Below are positions 42,602 through 51,859 of a stretch of 64,000 bases of DNA, one piece after another. The stretch comes from JADLGL01 sp050184415 (lineage in GTDB: Bacteria; Pseudomonadota; Alphaproteobacteria; Rhizobiales; Kaistiaceae). Each line of letters starts with the position of its first letter. The stretch's first letter is position 1. The notes under the pieces were generated by a model. That model saw only the letters and a program-made list of their open reading frames with translations. It did no database searches and was not told the DNA's origin. The stretch spans positions 1 through 64,000 of the forward strand of contig JBFXAJ010000013.1 of the NCBI GenBank assembly GCA_050184415.1, written 5' to 3'. The translations under genes were made by a program, and so were the position numbers.

Positions 42602-43210
42602 GATTGCTCTTCCATTCTCGGGGCGGGGTGAGGAGCAGCGAGGGGAGAAACCCGCCGCCCCGTCACCCCGCCTTGGGATGATCGGAGGGTACGGGCGGAC
42701 TGTGACAGCCTCAACAAAATGACTACTAACGAAGTAGACTTTTGCGGGAAGGGCGTTCTCCGATTGTCGATTTCGGAGAGGGATGGGGTCAGCTCGTGAC
42801 CGCGAGGCAACCTTCTCTTGAACCTCCCCCTGGTGGGAGGTCGAACGGCGCGAAGCCCGTTCGGGTGGGGGGCTGGACCTGCGACGGTCCCTCGCACCCG
42901 CCGTCCCCCCACCGAAGCTTGCTCCTTTCAGTCGCAACCTTCCGCCTCCCCTCAAGGAGGAGGCTCAAGCGGAGTCCGGCCCTTCGGACGGGTCTGCGGC
43001 TGGCACGGAGTTTGCGACCTCATCCATCGAGTTGGCCGCTAGGGTTCCGCATCCGCAGAAGGGTGGGCTGGTCCGAGAGCGGCCGCCGGGCGCCTTCTAG
43101 GGCCCGGTCCACGGCGGGACAAAAGCCCGGGAGACCTTCGACCCGCGGTCGCGCTCAGGCGGGATCGCACGGCCCGGGCCGGTTCTCCGCTCGATCCCAA
43201 GGACACCACA
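42602..43210. other. Repeat-containing divergent intergenic region
   Basis: This 609-base gap has no convincing gene. From 42822 to 42942 it carries the inverted, reordered copy of the mosaic repeat also found at 17.68-17.79 kb. The stretch at 42670-42760 is comparatively AT-rich and may hold the hydrolase promoter. The 150 bases before the metallo-beta-lactamase gene show no clear promoter or RNA structure. Confidence 0.55.
42822..42942. repeat. Interspersed mosaic repeat, copy 2
   Basis: Module A lies inverted at 42822-42874 and module B inverted at 42898-42942, relative to copy 1 at 17.68 kb. When read in the same orientation the modules occur in the opposite order, so the elements differ by rearrangement. 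Module B is 45 bases with about 44 matching. Confidence 0.8.
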
Positions 43211-44227
43211 ATGTCATCCGATGTCAGCCCCGCTCCGGCGGGGTCCTCAACCGCTGCGCGCAACCTTCGCGGACTGTTGGCCAGCCTCGCCAGCGCGGTT
43301 GTCCTGACTGGCGCTCTTTCGGCGTCCGCACAGGAGATCACGACCTTCCGCGAAGGAACGCTGCCGCGGCAATGGTCCGTCGCCGGTCCGACCTGCGCCG
43401 AACAGCCCGACTTCCAGGTCCATCAATACAATCCCGACTTCTACATCCTCCGGCAGTCGGGCTGCACGCATCACGAGAAGCCGTTCATCTACCTGATCTT
43501 CGGCGATGACGAGGTGCTGATGCTCGATACCGGCGCCGGCATCGAGGAGGACCTCACCACGACGCCGATGGACATCGTCACCGTCGTCGACCACGTCATC
43601 GAGGACTGGCTGATGGCGAACGGGCGGGACGACATCCCGCTCCTCGTCTCCCATCTCCATTCCCATGGCGACCATACCGCGGGCGACGAGCAGCTTGCGG
43701 CCCGGCCCAACACCACCGTGATTGCGCCTTCGGTTGAGGCAATCTCCGAATATTTCGGCATCACCACCTGGCCCGAGGAGATCGTCGAATACGACCTCGG
43801 CGACCGCATCGTCGACATCATCGCGATCCCCGGCCACGACCAGAACTCGTTCGCCTATTACGACCACGAGACCGGGCTCCTCCTGACCGGCGACTCCTTC
43901 TACCCCGGTCGCATCTATGTGAACGGCGATCCGCTGGTCTTCATCGCGAGCCATCAGCGGCTGGTCGACTTCGCGCTCAGCCACACCGTGACCTCTATCC
44001 TCGGCACCCATATCGAGCAGTCGCGGACGCCGTTCGTCGACTACCCGGTGGGGACGGTCTACCAGCCCGACGAGACGCCGCTCGAGATGACCGTGGGCCA
44101 GCTCCTTGAGCTCAATGAGTATTTCAAGACGATGGGCGAGACGTTCGTGCCCCACCGCTTCGCCGGCTATTCGATCTGCGGCGGCTATCCGACCTGCGAC
44201 GCGCAGACCGTGACCGTCACGGAGTAG
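43211..44227 (+). CDS. Exported metallo-beta-lactamase-fold hydrolase
   Basis: This 338-residue protein has an N-terminal export signal (hydrophobic core about 20-38, cleavage after ASAQ). The MBL fold carries the metal motif HLHSHGDH (148-155, i.e. HxHxDH at 150-155), GHDQNSFAYYD, the bridging Asp in LLTGDSFYPGR, and a final His in LGTHIEQS. A C-terminal PHRFAGYSICGGYPTC segment is unusual. The substrate is unknown. A strong hairpin terminator follows. Confidence 0.88.
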   Translation: MSSDVSPAPAGSSTAARNLRGLLASLASAVVLTGALSASAQEITTFREGTLPRQWSVAGPTCAEQPDFQVHQYNPDFYILRQSGCTHHEKPFIYLIFGDDEVLMLDTGAGIEEDLTTTPMDIVTVVDHVIEDWLMANGRDDIPLLVSHLHSHGDHTAGDEQLAARPNTTVIAPSVEAISEYFGITTWPEEIVEYDLGDRIVDIIAIPGHDQNSFAYYDHETGLLLTGDSFYPGRIYVNGDPLVFIASHQRLVDFALSHTVTSILGTHIEQSRTPFVDYPVGTVYQPDETPLEMTVGQLLELNEYFKTMGETFVPHRFAGYSICGGYPTCDAQTVTVTE

Positions 44228-44246
44228 CCGGAGCCTCGTGAACACG

Positions 44247-44273
44247 GCCTCCCGCGGCGCGGCTGCGGGAGGC
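44247..44273 (+). terminator. Terminator after the MBL gene
   Basis: GCCTCCCGC pairs perfectly with GCGGGAGGC (9 pairs, 9-base loop) 20 bases after the stop. There is no T-tract, so it may also act as a stability hairpin. Confidence 0.6.
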
Positions 44274-44357
44274 ATCGCTCGCGTCCAAATCGCTATTGCA
44301 CTGCCGCAGTGCGGGGGCGCATGATCGGGGTGACGGGCTCGATGGGGCGTGCGCGTC

Positions 44358-45803
44358 ATGCGGCGGTTCCTGCTCTTTGCGATCCTTGCCTTGATACCCG
44401 CGGCGGCCTCCGCCGATTTCGCGGCGGACGATGCCGCCTGCCGGAACGAGGCGCTCGGCGACCACGAGCGCGTGGAGGCCTGCGGCCGCGCAGCAGCCGT
44501 CGGCGCCGGCCTGCCGCAGAAGACCGCCGACCTGTGGATCCGGCGCGCTGGTCTGAACATCGGCCTCGAGCAGACCGACGCGGCGCTTGCGGACTTCGAG
44601 GCCGCTATCGGCGCGGCGCCTGACTACGCCGCGGGTTACGCCGGTCGCGCCCGCCTGTTCTTCGACCTCGATCGCTACGAGGAGGCGGTTCCCGACCTGG
44701 AGGCGGCCGTCCGCCTGCTGCCGGACGACTTGGACCTCAAGGACGACCTTGGCTACGCCTACTACTATGTCGATCGCTATGACGAGGCGATCGCCGTCTT
44801 CGACGAGGCGATCCATGCCGATCCGGACGACATCTTTGCCATCTTCATCCGCGGCGTGATCCGCTTCGAGCGCGAGGAGTTCGATCTCGCGCTTGCCGAC
44901 ATCGAGGCCACGCTCGCGCTCGACCCCCGCTACGCCCGGGTGATCGAGTATCGCGGCCGGGTCCACGAGGCGCTCGGCGACCTCGATGCCGCGATCCGCG
45001 ACTATCGCGTCGCGACGCTGCTCGACCCTAACCTCCTCGCCCCGCTCCGGCTCGATGAGATCGTCACCGCCGAACAGGCCGGCGACATCACCACGAGGCT
45101 CACCTACACGCCGCCGCCTGCCGGCCTTCGCATCACCTATCTCGAGGTCCGGAACGCCGAGGACACGCGCGAGGAGATCGAGATCGCCATCGGCGAGCTC
45201 ATCGGCTTCTTCAATGCCGGTCCCGTTCCGCTGCCCCTCGCGGTCAACAATACCCGCACGGTCATCGAGGCCGTGGCAGGCGACGTGATCACGGTGACCA
45301 CGGGACCCGATGGTGAGGGCAAGACCGGGGCGACGGAGGATGTGTTCCGGGTCTTCTTCCTGATGCGGCCGCCACCCGAGGAAGCTCCGCCCTTCCCGGT
45401 CCGCGTCGACTACGACGAGGGCATGGCCGCGTTCTGGCAGACGGCGCCGGGCGAGACGACGACTGGGATCGGCCGCCTCCTGATCGAATGTCCGGCGGCC
45501 GCCAATCCGCTGACGACGATCCTCGGCTGCAGCCCGGGCGCGGCGACCGCCGGGATCGGCCGGGTCGACTGGACCGCGACCTTCGAGGGCTGGGAGTATG
45601 TCGTCGTCCCGGCAGGGCGCCGCCTCGTCGCCCGCATCGCCTATTCGGACCGCCGCGAGATCGTGCTGTTCGCCCAGATCCGTGTGACCGAGAACGCCGC
45701 AACCTACTGGTACGACCCGTCGATCGGCTGGTGGATCAAGCGCGAGGAGACGCGGGACGGCAGGGTCACGACCGCCGAGGCGCTGACGATCGAGATGCCC
45801 TGA
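44358..45803 (+). CDS. Exported TPR protein
   Basis: This 481-residue protein has a signal peptide (MRRFLLFAILALIPAAASAD, 20 residues). Residues about 45-235 contain five or so tetratricopeptide repeats (for example DAALADFEAAIGAAPDYAAG and YDEAIAVFDEAIHADPDDIF, 20 residues each). The C-terminal half (about 240-481) is a strand-rich domain I do not recognise. The tandem TPRs suggest a periplasmic scaffold. A GTG nine bases upstream is an alternative start. Confidence 0.8.
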   Translation: MRRFLLFAILALIPAAASADFAADDAACRNEALGDHERVEACGRAAAVGAGLPQKTADLWIRRAGLNIGLEQTDAALADFEAAIGAAPDYAAGYAGRARLFFDLDRYEEAVPDLEAAVRLLPDDLDLKDDLGYAYYYVDRYDEAIAVFDEAIHADPDDIFAIFIRGVIRFEREEFDLALADIEATLALDPRYARVIEYRGRVHEALGDLDAAIRDYRVATLLDPNLLAPLRLDEIVTAEQAGDITTRLTYTPPPAGLRITYLEVRNAEDTREEIEIAIGELIGFFNAGPVPLPLAVNNTRTVIEAVAGDVITVTTGPDGEGKTGATEDVFRVFFLMRPPPEEAPPFPVRVDYDEGMAAFWQTAPGETTTGIGRLLIECPAAANPLTTILGCSPGAATAGIGRVDWTATFEGWEYVVVPAGRRLVARIAYSDRREIVLFAQIRVTENAATYWYDPSIGWWIKREETRDGRVTTAEALTIEMP

Positions 45804-45950
45804 GCCGGCCGGGGTCAGCGCGTTCGTTCCCAGGATGGCGATTGGGGCACGGCCGAGAATCCGGTGAGGGCGCGAGGGAGGATTCCGGGTGCCTTGCCCC
45901 AATCAACCGGCCCCGGGGGAGGGGCCAGTCCCGTCAGGCGGGATCGCCGG

Positions 45951-47246
45951 CTAGCGGCCGCAGGTGCTCTGCGCCGCAAGGTCGCCGAGCTGGTCGAGCC
46001 GCTCCACCGGATCGGTGCCGGGCATGTAGATGGCCGGCAGCTCGCCCACGAGGAGCGCCATGTTGAAGGCCGGCTCGGGGGTATCGGCGATCTTGTCGAG
46101 ATAGAGCGTCTGCCGGAGCTGCCGGTCCCACGGCCGGAACGAGGTGCCGATGCCCTTGTAGACGTCGAACACCGTCGTCGGCGCGGTCATGTAGGCGACG
46201 ACCGTCGCCGGATCGAGCGAGCCGGTGAAGAACGCGGCCTCGTAGAGGATCTTCACCGCCTGGTAGGTCGACCATGCGCTCGGGTCCATTGGCTCGTTGA
46301 AGCGGGCGCGGTAGCGCGCATTCATCTCGCGCGCGCCATAGGCGTCGAGGGTCGCCTCCCAGGAGGTGATGCGGTTGTTGGTGCCGATGGTTGGCGCCGC
46401 CTCCTGCTGGGCGGCGAAATAGGCACGGGTCTGGGTCTCGGGATAGGGGAAGCCGGTCACCTGGAGGTCGAGACCTGCGGCGTCGAGATCGGACATCACC
46501 TGGAGCTGGTCGGCGGCGCTCACAAGAAGGACGAGAAGGTCGGCATCGGTGCGGTCGAGTTCCGCCAGCAGGTCGGACGGCGTTTCTCCGCCCGCCGTCA
46601 TGGCGATCGTCCCGACCTCGCGGGCGCCGAAATGGCGTTCCTGCAGGGTGCGGGTCAGGCGCCGATGCTGCTCCGTCGAGGTGTAGGAGCCGTCGCCGAG
46701 GATGAACCAGTTGCGGAAGCCGGCGCGGACATACCAGCCGGCCATGGCATCGAGATACATGCCGGCGCTCGGCTCGATGTGGAACGTCGTCGAAAAACAC
46801 ATGTCGCTGCGGAGGACGTCGCCTGCGGCCCCGACATTGACGAACGGCACGTTCGCGTCCTGCGCCCACGCACCGAGTGCGGCAGCCTCGGCATCGGTGT
46901 AGCCGCCGATGATCGCGTAGGCGCCCTCGTCCTCGACCAGCCGCTGGGCGGCCGCCACCGCCTCCTCGGGCGACCCGCCCGGCGCGCGGAGCACCGCCAT
47001 CTGCATGCCCAGCATCTCCGCATTGAAGACGAACTCTTCCTCGGCGATCACGGCGCCCTGCTCGGCGCCGCGGGCGACCGCAAGGTCCCACACCGGTGCA
47101 TCGGCCGGCGCGACCGGCAGGACGACGCCGATCCGCAGCGGTTCGGAGAGCATTCCCTGCGCGGCGACGGGACCCGAAGCGGCGGCCATCGCGGCGGCGA
47201 CAAGAACGCCGGCACCAGCGAGCCGGAGAGACTGTGGACGGCGCAT
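45951..47246 (-). CDS. Orphan ABC-type solute-binding protein (Peripla_BP_6-like)
   Basis: This 431-residue periplasmic protein has a signal peptide (core LAGAGVLVAAAMAAASG). The mature part follows the branched-chain/amide-binding type: LRIGVVLPVAPADAPVWDLA (20 residues), AIIGGYTDAEAAALGAWAQD (20), NVPFVNVGAAGD and GFRNWFILGDGSYTSTEQHR. The GAAGDVLRSDMCFSTTFHIE wording recalls binding proteins listed with PQQ-dependent alcohol dehydrogenase systems, but that is only a resemblance and the quinoprotein cluster is 18 kb away. No permease or ATPase gene is adjacent. Confidence 0.82.
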   Translation of the reverse strand: MRRPQSLRLAGAGVLVAAAMAAASGPVAAQGMLSEPLRIGVVLPVAPADAPVWDLAVARGAEQGAVIAEEEFVFNAEMLGMQMAVLRAPGGSPEEAVAAAQRLVEDEGAYAIIGGYTDAEAAALGAWAQDANVPFVNVGAAGDVLRSDMCFSTTFHIEPSAGMYLDAMAGWYVRAGFRNWFILGDGSYTSTEQHRRLTRTLQERHFGAREVGTIAMTAGGETPSDLLAELDRTDADLLVLLVSAADQLQVMSDLDAAGLDLQVTGFPYPETQTRAYFAAQQEAAPTIGTNNRITSWEATLDAYGAREMNARYRARFNEPMDPSAWSTYQAVKILYEAAFFTGSLDPATVVAYMTAPTTVFDVYKGIGTSFRPWDRQLRQTLYLDKIADTPEPAFNMALLVGELPAIYMPGTDPVERLDQLGDLAAQSTCGR

Positions 47247-47404
47247 GCGATCACCCTGTCAAAACTGGTATGTTCGAGTCAGCTTTGAGCTAAGCGCCGT
47301 CCCGTCGTCGTGTCCAGAAAAAATTGAGCAGCCGAGTCATGTTTCGCACCAGCCTCGAAACCGCCCTCGGAACCAAGCCAGCCGCGGAATCTTCAGTCGG
47401 GACG

Positions 47405-47980
47405 ATGGAGTTGCCGATGATCGCGGAGTTCGATCGCGACGCCGCAGCGACGGCCGCCGTCCTGGGCTTCTTCGCCCTGAGCTGGTTTGGCTGGTCGCTG
47501 GAGAATCCGCTGCGGCGGGCGCGGGCGTGGGTTCTCGTCAGCATGGTGGCTGCGGCCGGAATCATGGTCGCCGGCGGGGTGCTTGCGGCGGCCCATTGGT
47601 CGGACGGAACGGTGTTCGACGCCGACACCTCGCCGATCTTCGGCATCGTCGTCGGGGTCGAGTTCGCACTGGCGGGGCTCGGCGCGCTGTTCCTGAGCCG
47701 ACGCGGCCGCGCCGAGCTGATCCCGCCCTTCGTCGCGGCGGTCGTGGGCCTGCACTTCGTCCCGCTGGCGCTGATTCTCGGGCAGGGACTTCTGTTCGTG
47801 CTCGCCGTCGCCGTCACCGCGGCGGCCGTCATCGCGCCCATCGTCGCACGGCGCCGCGGCCTTGCGGTGAGCTTCGTCAACGGACTGGCCGTCGGCGCCG
47901 TGCTGTGGGTCGGCGCCGCCTATTCGCTCGGTGCGGTCGCCGTGCGGCTCGCCGGTACTGCCGCCGTCACGGGACCGTAG
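47405..47980 (+). CDS. Six-helix membrane protein
   Basis: This protein of about 191 residues has about six transmembrane helices and few loops (for example LVSMVAAAGIMVAGGVLAAA and LALILGQGLLFVLAVAVTAA, 20 residues each). I do not recognise the family; the small number of charged residues within helices gives no transport motif. The start is uncertain: ATG 47405 is chosen, with in-frame alternatives at 47417 and upstream at 47339 and 47324 (TTG). It stands alone between the orphan binding-protein gene and exoD. Confidence 0.65.
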   Translation: MELPMIAEFDRDAAATAAVLGFFALSWFGWSLENPLRRARAWVLVSMVAAAGIMVAGGVLAAAHWSDGTVFDADTSPIFGIVVGVEFALAGLGALFLSRRGRAELIPPFVAAVVGLHFVPLALILGQGLLFVLAVAVTAAAVIAPIVARRRGLAVSFVNGLAVGAVLWVGAAYSLGAVAVRLAGTAAVTGP

Positions 47981-48177
47981 CCGCGAGCGCCGCCCGAAAG
48001 GCGTACAATCCCGTTCACCCAGCGGTCATGTTGCTGTAGCCAATTGTATCAGCGTCGCCGCGGCGGATGGCGACGCGGCCGTGTCCTTTATTTCGCCCCG
48101 GCCTGTTGCCCGCGGCCGGAGCGGACTCCACCTTTGTTGCGAACGTCCTCCAAGCGCACCGGCCGCGCCGCAGGACA

Positions 48178-48945
48178 ATGGCCGGGGCGCGCGGGGACGA
48201 TCTCTTGACCACGACAGCCGACACCGAGACCCGGGAACAGAAGAAGCGCGGCCGGACCCGCCGCGTTTCCGCGATCTTCCGCGAGCTCGCGGCCCGCCCC
48301 GAAGAGCGGATTACGATCTACGACATCGACCATGCCTTCGGCGACCGGTCGTTCTCGGCGATCCTCCTCGTTTTCGGCCTCCTGACCATGGCGGCGGTCA
48401 TTCCCGGCAGCTCGGTCTTCACCGGCGCGCCGCTCTTCATCGTGTCGCTGCAGATGGTGTCGGGCGCCACCTCCCTGTGGCTGCCGGCCAAGATCGGCGA
48501 GCGCTCGGTCCGTCCGGCCGACATCGCGCGGCTCAACGAGAAATTCCTGCCGCTGCTCCGCCGGGTGGAGCGGCTGCTGGTTCCGCGGCTGTCCTTCATG
48601 TTCAGCCCGTTCGCCATCCGGGTGCTCGGGGTCTTCTGCCTGATCCTGTCGGTCATCATCGTGTTGCCGATCCCTTTAGGGAATCTCGCGCCGGGCCTGG
48701 CGGTGGCGCTCATCGCGCTCTCGCTCCTGACGCGCGATGGGCTCGCTTCCGTCGCGGGCATCATGCTCGGAATCGGTGCGATCATATTCCTCATACTGTT
48801 CTGGGGGACGGTCGGAGCCGCCGTGATCCACCTCCTCAACTGGATCCTTCCCGGCGACCCGCTCCTCGGAGGAGGACCGCCGCCCCCGCCTCCCGGTCCA
48901 GGCATCGGCCCCGGTCCGGGACCCGGCCCGCCGCCCATGCCATAG
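48178..48945 (+). CDS. exoD: ExoD family membrane protein
   Basis: This 255-residue inner-membrane protein matches the ExoD family. Features are RVSAIFRELAARPEERITIY (20 residues), DHAFGDRSFSAILLVFGLLT (20), VIPGSSVFTGAPLFIVSLQM (20) and LARGLSL-like helices. ExoD affects exopolysaccharide production in Sinorhizobium. The C-terminus is an unusual Pro/Gly-rich tail of about 25 residues (LLGGGPPPPPPGPGIGPGPG). I use ATG 48178 with AGGA just upstream; longer starts exist. Confidence 0.85.
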   Translation: MAGARGDDLLTTTADTETREQKKRGRTRRVSAIFRELAARPEERITIYDIDHAFGDRSFSAILLVFGLLTMAAVIPGSSVFTGAPLFIVSLQMVSGATSLWLPAKIGERSVRPADIARLNEKFLPLLRRVERLLVPRLSFMFSPFAIRVLGVFCLILSVIIVLPIPLGNLAPGLAVALIALSLLTRDGLASVAGIMLGIGAIIFLILFWGTVGAAVIHLLNWILPGDPLLGGGPPPPPPGPGIGPGPGPGPPPMP

Positions 48946-48951
48946 GGCGAG

Positions 48952-49476
48952 TCAGTCGAGGATCTTCGCCATCCGCACGCTGGGGAGGCCGTCGCGTGCG
49001 ACCAGGGTGACGTTCGCGCCTCCGGTCGGCACGTAGCCCAGCCGGCGGTAGAATGAGTCGGCGCCGTACGCGGCATTGCACTCGAGCCGTGTGATGCCGG
49101 CAAGGCGCGCCGTCCGTTCGACCTCGCGCATGATCGCCGAGCCGACGCCGCGACGGAGATGGTCGGGATGCACCGCCACCCGGCGAATGCGCCCCACGCC
49201 GGGCACGCCGACTCCATCGGGCGTCGACACGCCGCTCCAGCCGCCGCAGCCGAGGAGCGCCTGACCGCCCTTGGTCGCAACATAGTAGGTGGGGCTCGCA
49301 AGGAGCCACGGGCTCGGCTCCGTGATGCGTGGCAGGACGTCCGCGAACAGGGCGGCGTCATAGCGATCGCGCAGCAGCGTGCCGTAGCTCGCCTCGAGGA
49401 GCGCCCGCAACCCATCGGCATCCGCAGGCGTCACGACACGAACAAGGATCTCCACCCCGGCATCCTGCGCCATCAC
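48952..49476 (-). CDS. GNAT family N-acetyltransferase
   Basis: This 174-residue acetyltransferase has the GNAT acetyl-CoA loop in VAVHPDHLRRGVGSAIM, preceded by the strand ALLGCGGWSGV, and a C-terminal YRRLGYVPTGG. Its sequence and layout are very close to the next gene on the same strand (LGCGGW, HPDHxRRGVGSA, ERTARLAGITR), so it is a tandem duplicate. The start is followed by MMAQDAGVEIL. The substrate is unknown. Confidence 0.9.
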   Translation of the reverse strand: MMAQDAGVEILVRVVTPADADGLRALLEASYGTLLRDRYDAALFADVLPRITEPSPWLLASPTYYVATKGGQALLGCGGWSGVSTPDGVGVPGVGRIRRVAVHPDHLRRGVGSAIMREVERTARLAGITRLECNAAYGADSFYRRLGYVPTGGANVTLVARDGLPSVRMAKILD

Positions 49477-49501
49477 CCGGCGTCACGCCACGAGCCCCGC
49501 T

Positions 49502-50005
49502 TCAGTCGAGCGTCTTCGTCATCCGGGTCGACGGCATGACCACGCCGTCCGCGAGCGGGACGTCGAACCGGCCCTCGGCGACGAAGCCGAAGGTCTCATA
49601 GAAACGCTCCGCACCGAGTGCCGACAGGCACTGGAAACGCGTGATCCCGGCAAGGCGCGCGGTTCGCTCCGACTCGCGGTAGAGCGCGCTGCCGACGCCG
49701 CGGCGGACATGGTCCGGATGGGTCGCGAAATGGCGGATGCTGCCGAGGCCGGGCGTGGCCTCGCCGGCCGGCGCATGCTTTGCCGGCGTCCAGCCGCCGC
49801 AGCCGAGATACGCCCCGTCCTCGACCGCGACATAGTAGGTGCCGCAGGAGAGCAGCTTCGGATTGGCCTTCACGATGAGCGGCAGCATCGGCGCCATTTC
49901 CGCCGCGGTGTAATGGGCCGGAAGGAGGATGCTGTAGCTCGCGAGGAGCACCGCGCTGACGCCCTCTTCGTCTTCCGGCGTTGCGATGCGGATCGTGAAG
50001 GCCAT
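49502..50005 (-). CDS. GNAT family N-acetyltransferase (paralogue)
   Basis: This 167-residue GNAT protein has LGCGGWTPAKH, the acetyl-CoA loop FATHPDHVRRGVGSALY and FYETFGFVAEGRF. It is a clear paralogue of the gene 25 bases downstream on the same strand, and the pair is probably one transcript. Differences lie mostly in the substrate side of the fold, which suggests the two may use different acceptors. The start is MAFTIRIATPEDEEGVSAVL (20 residues). Confidence 0.9.
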   Translation of the reverse strand: MAFTIRIATPEDEEGVSAVLLASYSILLPAHYTAAEMAPMLPLIVKANPKLLSCGTYYVAVEDGAYLGCGGWTPAKHAPAGEATPGLGSIRHFATHPDHVRRGVGSALYRESERTARLAGITRFQCLSALGAERFYETFGFVAEGRFDVPLADGVVMPSTRMTKTLD

Positions 50006-50097
50006 TGCGGACTTTAGGCGGACGCGCGCGGCGGCGGCAATTGCGCTCGCCGCCGAGGTCGATCGGGCCGTGCGTCTTGATTCGGCGCTGTCGTACC

Positions 50098-50130
50098 GCT
50101 GATGCGGGCGCCTGAGGCGCCCGCATCAGC
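50098..50130 (-). terminator. Strong hairpin terminator
   Basis: A perfect 15-pair stem (GCTGATGCGGGCGCC with GGCGCCCGCATCAGC) closes a 3-base loop (TGA). It lies just downstream of the mono-heme protein gene on the minus strand. The stem is very strong; no T-run follows, so a symmetrical or bidirectional role is possible. Confidence 0.75.
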
Positions 50131-50140
50131 CCGCCGCAGG

Positions 50141-51691
50141 TCAGGGCGTCGGCGCGGGGGTCGCGGCGATGCTGTTGGCGTTGAAGATGCCCCAGACGAA
50201 ATCGGTCTGGAGGGCGGTGTAGTTCGGCCGGTTGGGCGCGAAGAACCACGACGGTACCGGCGGGCCGTTGGTGCTCTGGTGGTAGCCGGTGAGGTTGAGG
50301 AGATAGGACGAGCCGAAGCTCGCGATCGCCGGCGTCCCCGCCGCGTTCACCGTCGCCTGGGCGTGGCAGGTCATGCACGACGCCGAGTTGACGAACCCGC
50401 CCTCCGAGATCGACTGCCCGACGATGATCGGGATGCCGTAGCTCGTGGTGAACTCGGTCTGCGTGCCCTTGAGGCGGTAGCTGCGCCATGCCGGGTCGTC
50501 GAGCGAGGGCGTGTTCGGGTCGGCGTCCGCGGTCCCCGTACCGATCCCCGCCGCGGCGAACAGCGCGTCGAGCGACATCGTGATCGTGCCGGGCGGATAG
50601 GCCTCGCCGGTCACGAAGACGGGCGAGGGCGTCACGAGCCCGTCGCTCGCCTGATGCGGCGGGACGAAGTTCGCGTAGAAGCCGTCCGGAACGCCCTCGG
50701 CATCGTAGCCGAACGCATCGTTGCAGCCGATGTAGTCGCAGCGGCCGAGATTGGCGACATGCTCGAAGGCGTACCAGTGCCAGTTGGGAACGGCCTTGGC
50801 CGCGCCGGCGATGCCGACGAGATAGTACAGGCCGGGCTTGAAGCTGTCGGGGTCGTTGTCGCCGATCACCTCGGAGATCAGCATGGTGATGTAGGGCGCG
50901 TCCGGGTTGTTCGGCGGGCCGTCCGGCTGCTCCTCGATCAGCCCCATCTCCAGCATGTGGTCTTGGTGGATCCAGTCGGTCTTGAACATGACCGCATCGG
51001 AGGGGAACCCGATCGCCGCGTTGGTCGCGCGGTAGGGCGCGTTGGCGGTCACGCCGGCGGTCGTCGCCGTATAGCGGGCGCCGAGACCCTCCTGGTTGTA
51101 GAGGTTCTCCGCGAAGGCATATTCGAAGAACGGCCGGTTCCGGTAGACGATCTCCGCCTCCTCTTCGCGGAGCACGCGGCCCGGATCGGTCTGGGCGATG
51201 ATGCCGTGCGTGGGCGCGGCGATGTCATGGGCGCCGGTCGGCACGATCGTGCCGTCGAGGCCGCCATGATCGCCAGGGAAGAACGGGCAGTGCAGCGCCG
51301 GATTGCCGGGATTGTCGTAGCCCGGATTGGTGTTCGAGGTCGGGTCGCAGCAATTGGTGCCGCCCGGCTCGCACAATGCCAGCGGTTCCGCCGGCCACAT
51401 GAAGGTGTCGAACGCCCAGTTGGCCCAGAACGCATCCCGGATCGCGTCGGCGAACTGGGTCCAGCCGAAGGCGTCGGGGCAGGTCATCGCCGGGTTGGTG
51501 ATGCCCGCGGGCCAGACATAGGCCTCGGTCGCCGCGTCATAGGTGAGACCGCGGCAGGCATCCGCGTCCCGGACGTCGCTATAAAAATACATCGAGTTGT
51601 CGAGACCGTTGGGCTGGCTCACCACCGAAACGGTCATCGCCGCCATCGCCACGGCAAAGCCGGCGATGACGGCCACAATCCTGCGCCGCAT
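50141..51691 (-). CDS. Large exported mono-heme c-type protein
   Basis: This 516-residue protein has a signal peptide (core IVAVIAGFAVAMAAMTVSVV). One CxxCH heme site, CMTCH, lies near residue 450. The rest is large and unfamiliar, with several Cys (for example CEPGGTNCCDPT) that may form disulfides, and aromatic-rich segments. I cannot name a family; cytochrome-like secreted proteins with a C-terminal heme are known in proteobacteria. The ATG at 51691 has GGGGGAG just upstream and is preferred to a TTG 15 bases earlier. It is divergent from the DUF2235 gene. Confidence 0.75.
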   Translation of the reverse strand: MRRRIVAVIAGFAVAMAAMTVSVVSQPNGLDNSMYFYSDVRDADACRGLTYDAATEAYVWPAGITNPAMTCPDAFGWTQFADAIRDAFWANWAFDTFMWPAEPLALCEPGGTNCCDPTSNTNPGYDNPGNPALHCPFFPGDHGGLDGTIVPTGAHDIAAPTHGIIAQTDPGRVLREEEAEIVYRNRPFFEYAFAENLYNQEGLGARYTATTAGVTANAPYRATNAAIGFPSDAVMFKTDWIHQDHMLEMGLIEEQPDGPPNNPDAPYITMLISEVIGDNDPDSFKPGLYYLVGIAGAAKAVPNWHWYAFEHVANLGRCDYIGCNDAFGYDAEGVPDGFYANFVPPHQASDGLVTPSPVFVTGEAYPPGTITMSLDALFAAAGIGTGTADADPNTPSLDDPAWRSYRLKGTQTEFTTSYGIPIIVGQSISEGGFVNSASCMTCHAQATVNAAGTPAIASFGSSYLLNLTGYHQSTNGPPVPSWFFAPNRPNYTALQTDFVWGIFNANSIAATPAPTP

Positions 51692-51859
51692 GTCGTTCTC
51701 CCCCAATGGGGGCCGCCCTTGCGGAAGAAATTCCGCTCGCCCAGCATGCCCCCGTTCAGTAATTCCAGCGCATGATGCCGTAGGAGCGCCCGCCCATCAC
51801 CTGCCGCATTGCACAGGCAGTGGTCGAACGTGCTGACAGCGGGCCGCGGGGGGAGAGAG

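Noticed and set aside
47931..49010. 359-codon open frame over exoD
   Set aside because: ExoD in another frame explains the sequence, with membrane helices and family motifs; the alternative is Arg/Pro-rich shadow.
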